Shown here: piece after piece, positions 1 through 5,779 of the stretch
Layout: each line of letters begins with the position of its first letter
Position numbering within the stretch: position 1 is the stretch's first letter
DNA from: Candidatus Aminicenantota bacterium
Lineage (GTDB): Bacteria; Acidobacteriota; Aminicenantia; UBA2199
DNA: 7,886 bases
Reading direction: 5' to 3'
Assembly: GCA_020355945.1 (NCBI GenBank)
Contig: CP070627.1
Coordinates: 4,373,338-4,381,223 of the forward strand
The notes under the pieces: generated by a model
Databases searched by the model: none
What the model was told of the DNA's origin: nothing
Seen by the model: only the letters and a program-made list of their open reading frames with translations
Translations under genes and position numbers: made by a program

Positions 1-1
1 G

Positions 2-532
2 AAAACCCTTATTCAGCTAGCTGTCGATGCGATGAAGACCCTTTGTTCACGTGTGATCGTGGTGGCGGGGTATAAAAAAGAACGAATGATTGAGCTCACA
101 AAAGGGTATTCCAACCTGGAAGTAGTGTTTAATCCCCGTTACCCTGAAGGAATGTTTACCTCGGTAAAAGAAGGGGTCAAACATGTGAGATCTCCATGGT
201 TCTTTCTTACCCCCGGCGATTACCCGTTGATAACAGAAGCAGTATACCAAAAGCTCCTGGAGGCACGAAAAGAATCTGACCAATGTGTCTTTATCCCTGT
301 TTTCAATGACAGAAAAGGGCACCCTATCCTGTTAAAAAGTGTCCTGGTAAAGGAATTGTTAGCGGAACCGGGGGATTCCAATCTCAGGAAATTTATCAAT
401 CGAAAAGGATTCACACCGGTGCAAGTCGATGATGATGTCATCCTGGTGGACATCGATACCATGGAAGATTATCAAAGAGTCAAAGAGAGGTATTCACGGC
501 AGAGGCCGCAGAGAGCGCAGAGAACAAAATAG
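2..532 (+). CDS. MobA/MocA-like nucleotidyltransferase, 5'-truncated by window edge
   Basis: The reading frame is open from base 2, so the gene starts outside the window; the ATG at 32 is internal. Visible motifs fit the MobA-like NTP transferase fold (NTP_transf_3): TLIQLAVDAM (the usual GK-TLIQ segment after the missing nucleotide-binding GxSxRMGxxK), VIVVAGY, NPRYPEGMFTSVKEGV (family pattern NxxxxxGMxxSlxxG), LTPGDYPLI (the metal/nucleotide-binding D of the GDxP motif), KGHPILL, and DIDTMEDYQRV (family DIDTPEDY). By family, such enzymes transfer CMP or GMP to molybdopterin, or activate another phosphate-containing substrate, in the cytoplasm. About 20-25 N-terminal residues are missing. 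The last 11 residues (RQRPQRAQRTK) are encoded by a 9-bp tandem repeat and are probably not part of the fold. Which cofactor or substrate is used cannot be told from this fragment, and no molybdenum enzyme gene is in view. It is separated by more than 450 bp from the next gene and is probably not co-transcribed with it. Confidence 0.85.
   Translation, partial: KTLIQLAVDAMKTLCSRVIVVAGYKKERMIELTKGYSNLEVVFNPRYPEGMFTSVKEGVKHVRSPWFFLTPGDYPLITEAVYQKLLEARKESDQCVFIPVFNDRKGHPILLKSVLVKELLAEPGDSNLRKFINRKGFTPVQVDDDVILVDIDTMEDYQRVKERYSRQRPQRAQRTK
498..524 (+). repeat. three-unit 9-bp GCAGAG-type tandem repeat
   Basis: Three imperfect 9-mers follow one another: GGCAGAGGC, CGCAGAGAG, CGCAGAGAA. They lie inside the 3' end of the nucleotidyltransferase gene and code for its basic Arg/Gln-rich tail. 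Sequences of this kind (CACAGAG/GCAGAG runs) are known as dispersed elements near gene ends in many environmental bacterial genomes. I infer that such an element was inserted at, or grew into, the end of the gene and supplied its present stop region. Confidence 0.55.
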
Positions 533-577
533 GAAACAATGAATAGAACGATAGGGACAGGTAAATAATCTTTTGCT

Positions 578-617
578 AAAATTAGAATTCCCGGGATGGT
601 GCAGCGATTCTAATTTT
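578..617. repeat. inverted repeat, 11-bp perfect arms, 18-nt loop
   Basis: Arm 1 is AAAATTAGAAT (578-588) and arm 2 is ATTCTAATTTT (607-617), a perfect 11-bp complement around an 18-nt GC-rich centre containing CCCGGG. There is no T-tract after it on either strand, so it is not a textbook intrinsic terminator, although it lies 45 bp past the nucleotidyltransferase stop. It could be a transcript 3'-end structure, a binding site or a mobile-element remnant. Confidence 0.6.
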
Positions 618-622
618 GACCA

Positions 623-665
623 CGGGTGAACCCGGGGGGCCTTTCCCCAAATCCGGGGGAAGCCT
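623..665 (+). repeat. compound GC-rich hairpins
   Basis: Two adjacent short dyads: CGGGT-GA-ACCCG (623-634), then an imperfect stem in which TTCCCC (643-648) pairs with GGGGGAA (655-661), flanked by GGC/GCC. Together with the inverted repeat just upstream they make 533-760 a structured, apparently non-coding stretch. A 78-codon open frame at 616-852 has no ribosome-binding site and no recognisable protein, so I treat the whole interval from 533 to the promoter as non-coding. Confidence 0.4.
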
Positions 666-783
666 GAAAATACCTGACCCCAGACTTTCCAAACTCACCA
701 AAATGGACCCCACCGGCTCCACCATAAATAAATGGGAAAAATCTAAACATTGGATATCATATGAAGTACAACCTTTTTTCAAA

Positions 784-803
784 TGTACAACTAAAGTTGT
801 ACA
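784..803. promoter_or_regulatory. palindromic operator candidate, distal site
   Basis: A perfect 20-bp palindrome: TGTACAACT, AA, AGTTGTACA. Its core is TACAAC-N4-GTTGTA (786-801). It is centred about 90 bp upstream of the predicted transcription start and shares its core pattern with a second dyad at 833-848 touching the -35 box. A lone half-site TACAAC also occurs at 767-772. By symmetry this looks like the target of a dimeric helix-turn-helix regulator (TetR, GntR, or BlaI/CopY-type regulators bind TACA/TGTA dyads). No regulator gene is present in the window. Confidence 0.6.
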
Positions 804-832
804 AAAAAAGAAATTCAAAATCAACCCAAAAA

Positions 833-848
833 TACAACTTTTGGTGTA
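833..848. promoter_or_regulatory. operator candidate abutting the -35 box
   Basis: The sequence TACAAC-TTTT-GGTGTA repeats the TACAAC-N4-GKTGTA pattern of the distal palindrome with one mismatch in the right half. It ends exactly where the -35 hexamer begins (849). A protein bound here should contact or block RNA polymerase, so repression is the simpler reading. Centre-to-centre distance to the distal site is 47 bp. Confidence 0.5.
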
Positions 849-877
849 TTGACAAAACGTAAAAAGTAGGTTATATT
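849..877 (+). promoter_or_regulatory. sigma-70-type promoter of the first DUF6345 unit
   Basis: TTGACA (849-854), a 17-bp spacer, then TATATT (872-877): a consensus -35 and one-mismatch -10 at ideal spacing. Transcription should start near 884, giving a leader of about 105 nt before the ATG at 990. The leader begins with an 11-bp direct repeat (CGTTTGATTTT at 884-894 and 908-918) and ends in a strong ribosome-binding site, AGGAGGT (974-980). Confidence 0.8.
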
Positions 878-883
878 GCAATC

Positions 884-918
884 CGTTTGATTTTAGATGC
901 AGTTTAACGTTTGATTTT
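884..918 (+). repeat. 11-bp direct repeat at transcript start
   Basis: CGTTTGATTTT occurs at 884-894 and again at 908-918, 24 bp apart, starting at the predicted +1. It may be a regulator site, an RNA element, or a small duplication. No terminator-like structure was seen in the leader. Confidence 0.4.
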
Positions 919-989
919 TTCGAGAGTCAGTTCAGTGAGAAGGGCGATTTTACCAGCGAATACTTAAATAATTAGGAGGTTTACAAAAA

Positions 990-1730
990 ATGAGAAAATC
1001 TAAACTCATGTTAGTAGTGATTTTTATGCTTGGTATTAGTGTCCTTGCATATTCACAGTACAACTATGTCGGTGGCTATTATGGAACGGACCATGGAAAC
1101 ACCATACCCCCCGTACAGGCGTTCCTTAATAATATCGGCGGTCCATGTGTATATGTCGTAGATGGACCATTTGCAGCGAATGTTGCTCACTGGGATACGT
1201 ACAACAATTATGATCCCAGTTGGAACTGGGGTATTGATTGGTATGAATTTGTCTACAGTTGCGAACATGGAAACCCGTGGAAATTCTGGGTGAACGACGG
1301 TGTCGTTGATCTTTTTAATGTAGGGGACCCTCATCCTGATGGAGGCTGGGGTGATTACTTTACCAACTGGGTTGTTCTCTATTCATGCCAGGTGGTCTGC
1401 TCTCCCATTGAAAAATCAAAGTGGTGGGACCCATGGGTCTTTGACTCCGATGATGTTTTTAGTAGTAATAAAAGGCTTCACATTGTAAATGGTTTCCGTA
1501 CCAATGCTTGGATATTTCCTGCGGTAAATGTGTCTACCCAGTATGCCATTCGAATCAGTAATGGAGGAAACATTCTTCAAGAATGGTTCAATTGCGTAAT
1601 CACCTATGGCGGCCCTGATCCTTATGACAAAGCATGCTCGGTATATTATCCGGATTGTTCAGCCGATAAACTTTGTGCCCCTACCGAACCTGTGAACACC
1701 AACGTGTTCAGTTGTACGTACATGAATTAA
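990..1730 (+). CDS. secreted DUF6345-like protein, possible caspase-fold cysteine peptidase (copy A)
   Basis: 246 residues. A Sec signal peptide (basic MRKSK, hydrophobic core to about residue 20, likely cleavage after AYS at 22) leads straight into a single domain beginning YNYVGGYYGTD. The domain has a hydrophobic strand ending in His-Gly (FVYSCEHG, His93-Gly94) and, 40 residues later, a second strand ending in Ser-Cys (WVVLYSC, Cys133). This is the arrangement of the catalytic dyad in clan CD (caspase/gingipain) peptidases. The pattern and the LHIVNGF segment fit my memory of DUF6345, a family without a settled function; that assignment is not confirmed by a search. Nine cysteines are present (53, 91, 133, 137, 202, 216, 223, 229, 242), all conserved in copy B. 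If Cys133 were catalytic, the other eight could form four disulfides, fitting an oxidising extracytoplasmic location. The start is set by AGGAGGT 9 bp upstream. The partner gene follows after 15 bp. Peptidase activity is inference; it could be an inactive, binding-only relative. Confidence 0.8.
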   Translation: MRKSKLMLVVIFMLGISVLAYSQYNYVGGYYGTDHGNTIPPVQAFLNNIGGPCVYVVDGPFAANVAHWDTYNNYDPSWNWGIDWYEFVYSCEHGNPWKFWVNDGVVDLFNVGDPHPDGGWGDYFTNWVVLYSCQVVCSPIEKSKWWDPWVFDSDDVFSSNKRLHIVNGFRTNAWIFPAVNVSTQYAIRISNGGNILQEWFNCVITYGGPDPYDKACSVYYPDCSADKLCAPTEPVNTNVFSCTYMN

Positions 1731-1745
1731 ATTAGGAGGTAAAAA

Positions 1746-2615
1746 ATGAAGAAAAATATCTTAATATTAGTATCCACAGTCCTGCTGGTTACAGGATTTG
1801 TATTTGCCGAAGCTGTCGTTGAATTTGACAGCTCATATGTGAATGTAGACAAATCAGCGATCAAAGACACCTATACCGGTGTACTTCCAAATCTGGGCTT
1901 TACTGGAGCCGACGCGATTGCAAAAGAAATTTTTGCCTACACAGGTGCTGAATTTTACCTGGATGAACTCCATCAAATTGATAATTGCCTCCTCTACAGG
2001 AGGAGCGATGATAGTTCGGCAAAATTAGAGGTTCACAAAGTCTCCGGGGATATAATCTTCCATAAAGGCATGGCAGCTTATAAGGGAGAAAGTAACACCC
2101 CGGGATTACCATCGAAAAAACAGGCCCCCACCCTGGCTAAGACGCATCTGAAAGCCCTGGGTTTGGATAAGAAGGGTTTGGTCTTAAATAATGTAAACGT
2201 ATTAAAAGATGCTGTTTACAACGGTCAAACCAGTGAAATCTTCGATAAGCTGGTAATCGTTAGCTTTAAAAGGAAATTGGGCGGCATCCCGGTATGGGGC
2301 GCTTCTCGTGTAGTCGTTATGTTGGGAACCGATGGAGAACTGGCCGGGCTTATCGTCAGGTGGTATGATGTTGAAAAAGTAAAGGTTCCAGGGGTTGTGA
2401 AAAATATAAAGGACCATCTCACCGGTAAAATCAAAGACAAGCAAAAAAATTCAAATTTTGTCCTGGTGAAAAAAGCAGACCTGGTAATGTTTGATGATGG
2501 CAATGGCGTCATTGAACCTGCCGTGTTTGTGCAAGGAGAAGTGAATGAAGATGGGGCCACCTTCCCTTGCGACTGGATGGTGCCGGTATTGACCGACTCC
2601 AAAGCCAAATACTGA
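1746..2615 (+). CDS. secreted FTP/PepSY-type propeptide-like protein (copy A partner)
   Basis: 289 residues with a Sec signal peptide (MKKN, hydrophobic to VFA, likely cleavage before Glu22). The mature part resembles the N-terminal propeptide modules of secreted peptidases. A helix-like segment LPSKKQAPTLAKTHLKALGL (123-142) is followed by strands SEIFDKLVIVSFKRKLGGIP and VWGASRVVVMLGTDGELAGL. The latter fits the 'G-IPV-x-G-x-x-V-x-V-x-x-x-x-DG-x-L' pattern of FTP/PepSY-like domains, and the VIEPAVFVQGE strand near residue 260 fits their last strand. As I recall, DUF6345 proteins often carry such a module in the same chain; here it is a separate, separately exported protein. I infer a role as folding chaperone or inhibitor of the preceding gene product. 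Its start has AGGAGGT 5 bp upstream, and it lies 15 bp after copy A, so the two are surely co-transcribed. A terminator follows at 2763. The copy at 4834 is about 86% identical by eye. Function remains unproven. Confidence 0.8.
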   Translation: MKKNILILVSTVLLVTGFVFAEAVVEFDSSYVNVDKSAIKDTYTGVLPNLGFTGADAIAKEIFAYTGAEFYLDELHQIDNCLLYRRSDDSSAKLEVHKVSGDIIFHKGMAAYKGESNTPGLPSKKQAPTLAKTHLKALGLDKKGLVLNNVNVLKDAVYNGQTSEIFDKLVIVSFKRKLGGIPVWGASRVVVMLGTDGELAGLIVRWYDVEKVKVPGVVKNIKDHLTGKIKDKQKNSNFVLVKKADLVMFDDGNGVIEPAVFVQGEVNEDGATFPCDWMVPVLTDSKAKY

Positions 2616-2762
2616 CCCTAACCCAAAGGGTAAAGGGTAAAAAAATACTGACTATATCGAAAAAGCGGGACAATGTTAACGAGTGGAATATTTCCACGAA
2701 TGAAGTTGAAAAAACAAAACTTAGACGCTGGTAGAATCAAACGATAATGACTGGTTTCAGGG

Positions 2763-2808
2763 CCGGGTGCCGGTTTTCTTTAAAAGCCGGCACCCGGTTT
2801 TTGGTTTT
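2763..2808 (+). terminator. Rho-independent terminator of first unit
   Basis: An 11-bp perfect stem CCGGGTGCCGG (2763-2773) and CCGGCACCCGG (2787-2797), extended inward by TTTT/AAAA pairs around a short loop, is followed by TTTTTGGTTTT. It ends the two-gene transcript about 150 bp after the partner stop. The same structure is kept at 5780-5825. Confidence 0.92.
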
Positions 2809-2831
2809 CGAGAGGCGATAAGTAGAAAAGG

Positions 2832-3014
2832 ATGAAACGAATTATTATTGTTTTTACAATGATCATGCTTCCACTTATTGTGGTGAATTGGTTTTACCAT
2901 TTTAGGTGCCAGGCAAAATTATCTACGTCAAAAAAGACTTTCAAATACGATTATCCTAAGGATTTAATTTTATATTTTGAGAGGTTTAAATTCCCCCAGC
3001 CAGGGCATATCTAA
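2832..3014 (+). pseudogene. truncated remnant of FKBP lipoprotein gene
   Basis: The first 19 codons (MKRIIIVFTMIMLPLIVVN) nearly equal the signal peptide of the intact FKBP lipoprotein at 5951 (MKRIIIVFTMIILPFIVVN). After base 2890 the similarity stops, the lipobox cysteine becomes Trp, and the frame runs 41 unrelated codons to a stop at 3014. The intact copy's promoter and AAGGAG ribosome-binding site are missing here, removed by a deletion between GGCGATAA and GAAAAGGATG. I therefore read this as the broken end of the duplicated segment, not a working gene. The read-on could still make a short membrane-targeted peptide if transcribed, but nothing suggests that it is. Confidence 0.85.
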
Positions 3015-3032
3015 GCCTAAACTTAGATGCCC
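3003..3032 (+). repeat. hairpin upstream of second DUF6345 gene
   Basis: GGGC, a 2-nt bulge, ATCTAAG (3009-3015), loop CCTAAA, CTTAGAT (3022-3028), GCCC: an 11-bp bulged stem. No T-tract follows. It lies in the 210-bp stretch (2891-3099) between the duplication break and the ATG of the second DUF6345 gene, where I found no convincing promoter hexamers. It may shape the leader of that mRNA or mark the junction. Confidence 0.4.
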
Positions 3033-3099
3033 GAAAAATCAACCACACATTCATTGCATGAAGAAATTTATCAGACCAATAAACAAAAAAGGAGAAAAC

Positions 3100-4818
3100 A
3101 TGAAACGATCAAATTTTAAGTTTAAGTTATTAGCGATAATTATCGCGTTAGTAACCATTGGCTGTTTTCAGTTTGCAGCTTCACAATCACAGGGAATGGA
3201 CAGCTCGGATAACGTGCCTATTACCATCTTTTCCAGCGCATATCAACATATACCCGGTCTCGAAGAAGATGCAGATAAAATAATTATAACTGTAAGGAAC
3301 GTATTTAAATTGAATGATAAAGAAATGATCTATCATAGGGCACAAATCGATGTGATCGATGAAGACGGTGACGCTGAAGGTGATTTTCTATTGGTGTATT
3401 TCCTGCTGAAAGATAGATACACCAGTGAGATTTCAAAGATAACTTTAGATAAGAATTACGAAGTTCTTTGGATAGAAAACGACTATAAGCCGCTCCAGGG
3501 AGAATCATCAAGTGAAAAGTTGCCTTCCGAACCCTGTAACTGCCCGGATACGAGTGTAGATATTGTGCTCAGCACTTGCTGCGATTATATTCCCACAGCA
3601 CTCGCCGCCATCAATTACTCATACGATGCTGCTGTGAGTGCAGGTTATAATACCGTGAAATTGCTGGGCAGCCAGGAAAATCTCTCGGATATCAAAGACT
3701 GGTTGTGCTGCCCCAATTTGATATATTGGGGAAGAATCGGCCATGGGTCCAGTTCCGGTATATACCTGGACGATGGATTCCTGAGCTATACTTACTTTAA
3801 TAGTCTCCCCGCCGGTGCGCTGGAGGGCAAATCATTATACTTTAACTCCTGCCAGGTTTTTAACGACCCGCTTAAGTCGTCTATTCTAAATAAAGATGCA
3901 TTTAAATTTGTCGGTGGTATATGCAACCTCTGGATCGGACCTTCGGAAGAGGTGTTTAAATGCTGGAATGACAAGAACTTCTACCAGGTACCACCTTCAC
4001 CTCATACGTCGGATGAAATGTGCTATTGGAGTGCGGAATGTGAGTCCAGTACGGGTTACCCCGATCCTGGATGTCACGGCTGCGGCGGCCCCGGACTCAT
4101 CTTCCCGGTACCCTTCATTCAACGACCCTATAACTATGTCGGCGGCTATTATGGAACGGACTGGGGAAACACCATACCCCCCGTACAGGCGTTCCTTGAT
4201 AATATCGGCGGTCCGTGTGTATATGTCGTAGATGGACCATTTGCAGCGAATGTTGATCACTGGGACACGTACAACAATTATGATCCCAGTTGGAACTGGG
4301 GTATTGATTGGTATGAATTTGTCTACAGTTGTGAACATGGAGGCCCGTGGCAATTCTGGGTGAACGACGGTGTCGTTGATCTTTTTAATGTAGGGGACCC
4401 TGTTATCGATCCTTCCATAGAAAATGATGGAGGCTGGGGTGATTACTGGACCAACTGGGTGGTTTTCTATTCATGCGATGTGGTCTGTTCTCCCATTGAA
4501 AAACCAGGTGAGTGGTGGTATCCATGGGTCTTTGACGATGATGATATTTTTAGCAGCTCTGATAGGCTTCACATTGTAAATGGTTTCCATACCCCTGCCT
4601 GGATATTTCCCGCGGTAAATGTGTCTACCCAGTATGCAATTCGACTCAAATATGGAGGTAGAATTCTTTATGAATGGTTCGATTGCATAACGGCCTTTGG
4701 CGGCCCTGATCCTTATGACAAAGCATGCTCGGTATTCTTCTCAGAGTGCCGATATGATACCCTTTGTTCTCATACCGAAGGGGCGGGCAACATTTTCGTT
4801 TGTAGGTACATGCAATAA
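3100..4818 (+). CDS. secreted two-domain caspase/gingipain-like + DUF6345-like protein (copy B)
   Basis: 572 residues from the ATG at 3100, chosen because AAGGAG lies 5 bp upstream and a signal sequence follows directly; in-frame ATGs at 2977 and 3058 lack both. Residues 1-29 are a Sec signal; cleavage may be after the FAAS region, or at Cys22 (TIGC) if lipidated. Residues about 36-135 are beta-rich, with SKITLDKNYEVLWIENDY, possibly a PepSY-like module. Residues about 150-290 hold a first caspase-type domain: LIYWGRIGHG (His215-Gly216) and LYFNSC (Cys251), followed by FKFVGGICNLWIGPSEEVFKCW, as in gingipain/CHAT-like folds. A Cys-rich linker (308-330, including CHGCGG) leads to the DUF6345-like domain (344-572), nearly identical to copy A, with His413-Gly414 and Cys459 and all nine domain cysteines. 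A loop between His and Cys is six residues longer (VIDPSIEN). The partner gene follows after 15 bp. Catalysis by either domain is inference. Confidence 0.82.
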   Translation: MKRSNFKFKLLAIIIALVTIGCFQFAASQSQGMDSSDNVPITIFSSAYQHIPGLEEDADKIIITVRNVFKLNDKEMIYHRAQIDVIDEDGDAEGDFLLVYFLLKDRYTSEISKITLDKNYEVLWIENDYKPLQGESSSEKLPSEPCNCPDTSVDIVLSTCCDYIPTALAAINYSYDAAVSAGYNTVKLLGSQENLSDIKDWLCCPNLIYWGRIGHGSSSGIYLDDGFLSYTYFNSLPAGALEGKSLYFNSCQVFNDPLKSSILNKDAFKFVGGICNLWIGPSEEVFKCWNDKNFYQVPPSPHTSDEMCYWSAECESSTGYPDPGCHGCGGPGLIFPVPFIQRPYNYVGGYYGTDWGNTIPPVQAFLDNIGGPCVYVVDGPFAANVDHWDTYNNYDPSWNWGIDWYEFVYSCEHGGPWQFWVNDGVVDLFNVGDPVIDPSIENDGGWGDYWTNWVVFYSCDVVCSPIEKPGEWWYPWVFDDDDIFSSSDRLHIVNGFHTPAWIFPAVNVSTQYAIRLKYGGRILYEWFDCITAFGGPDPYDKACSVFFSECRYDTLCSHTEGAGNIFVCRYMQ

Positions 4819-4833
4819 ATTAGGAGGTAAAAA

Positions 4834-5700
4834 ATGAAGAAAAATATCTTAATATTAATATCCACAGTCCTGCTGGTTACAGGATTTGTTTTTGCCGAAA
4901 CTGTCGTTGAATTTGACAGCTCATATGTGAATGTAGACAAATCAGCGATCAAAGACACATATACCGGTGTACTTCCAAATCTGGGCTTTACCGAAGCCGA
5001 CGCGATTGCAAAGGAAGTTTTCGCCTACACAGGTGCTGCTTTTTACCTGGATGAACTCCATCAAATTGAAAATTGTCTCCTCTACAGGGGCGATGATAAG
5101 ACGGCAAAATTCGAGATTAACAAAGTTACCGGGGATATAATCTTCCGTAAAGGCATGGCACCTTATGATGGACACGGTGACACCCCGGGATTACCGTCAA
5201 AAAAACAGGCCCCCACCCTGGCTAAGAATCATCTGAAAGCCCTGGGTTTGTATAAGAATGGTTTGGTCTTAAATAAAGTAAACGTATTAAAAGAGGCTGT
5301 TTACAACGGTCAAGCCAGTGAAATCTTCGATAAGCTGGTAATCGTTAGCTTTAAAAGGAAATTGGGCGGCATCCCGGTATTGGGCGCATCCCGTGTAGTA
5401 GTGACGTTGGGAACCAACGGAGAACTGGCCGGGCTTATCGTCAGGTGGTATGATGTAGAAAAAGTAAAGGTTCCCGGGGTTGTGGAAAATATAAAGAAGC
5501 ATCTCACCAATAAAATAAAAGCCAAGCAGAAAGATCATCATTTTGTCCTGGTGAAAAAAGCAGACCTGGTTATGTTTGATGATGGCCATGGCGTCATTGA
5601 ACCTGCCGTTTTTGTACAAGGAGAAGTGAATGAAGATGGAGCCACCTTCTCTTGCGACTGGATGGTGCCGGTATTGACCAACTCCAAAGCCAAATACTGA
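4834..5700 (+). CDS. secreted FTP/PepSY-type propeptide-like protein (copy B partner)
   Basis: 288 residues. It is the paralogue of the protein at 1746, with the same signal peptide (one V/I change), the same GIPV...GASRVVV...GELAGLIVRWYDVEKVKVPGVV block split by a few substitutions, and the same C-terminal VIEPAVFVQGE strand. By eye about 39 positions of 289 differ, including a one-residue deletion. Differences cluster in a patch at residues 83-118 (from LYRGDDKTAK onward), where about 15 of 36 positions change, while the rest is much more conserved. AGGAGGT sits 5 bp before the ATG and the gene begins 15 bp after copy B's stop, exactly as in the first unit. The likely role is the same: exported chaperone or inhibitor of its upstream neighbour. 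That is inferred from fold-like motifs and gene order, not shown. Confidence 0.8.
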   Translation: MKKNILILISTVLLVTGFVFAETVVEFDSSYVNVDKSAIKDTYTGVLPNLGFTEADAIAKEVFAYTGAAFYLDELHQIENCLLYRGDDKTAKFEINKVTGDIIFRKGMAPYDGHGDTPGLPSKKQAPTLAKNHLKALGLYKNGLVLNKVNVLKEAVYNGQASEIFDKLVIVSFKRKLGGIPVLGASRVVVTLGTNGELAGLIVRWYDVEKVKVPGVVENIKKHLTNKIKAKQKDHHFVLVKKADLVMFDDGHGVIEPAVFVQGEVNEDGATFSCDWMVPVLTNSKAKY

Positions 5701-5779
5701 TGGAGGATTTCGACGAATGAAGTTGAACAAACAAAACTTAGACGCCAGTAAAATCAAACGATAAAGACTGATTTCAGGG

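Larger units (their letters stand above)
1062..2890 (+). repeat. tandem segmental duplication, left copy
   Basis: Bases 1062 to 2890 match 4132 to 6009 almost throughout: the DUF6345-like domain, the 15-bp intergenic region, the whole partner gene, a short spacer, the intrinsic terminator and the first 59 bp of an FKBP lipoprotein gene. Similarity begins at AACTATGTC and ends at TGAATTG. Main differences in this copy: about 65 extra bp after the partner stop (2616-2680), about 103 bp missing between the terminator and the FKBP start, and an 18-bp shorter loop in the DUF6345 domain. No transposase or terminal repeats flank it. Confidence 0.9.

Noticed and set aside
668..700. Minus-strand GGGGTCAGG-like motif resembling sequence near REP-associated transposases
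   Set aside because: Only a short resemblance from memory; no transposase or paired REP element is present.
616..852. 78-codon plus-strand open frame
   Set aside because: No ribosome-binding site, overlaps hairpins, operators and the -35 region, and the peptide has no recognisable features.
3009..3032. Hairpin as an intrinsic terminator
   Set aside because: No T-tract follows the stem, so it is listed only as an inverted repeat.
2977..3099. Longer N-terminus for the copy B protein
   Set aside because: The upstream in-frame ATGs lack a ribosome-binding site and would bury the signal peptide; AAGGAG points to 3100.
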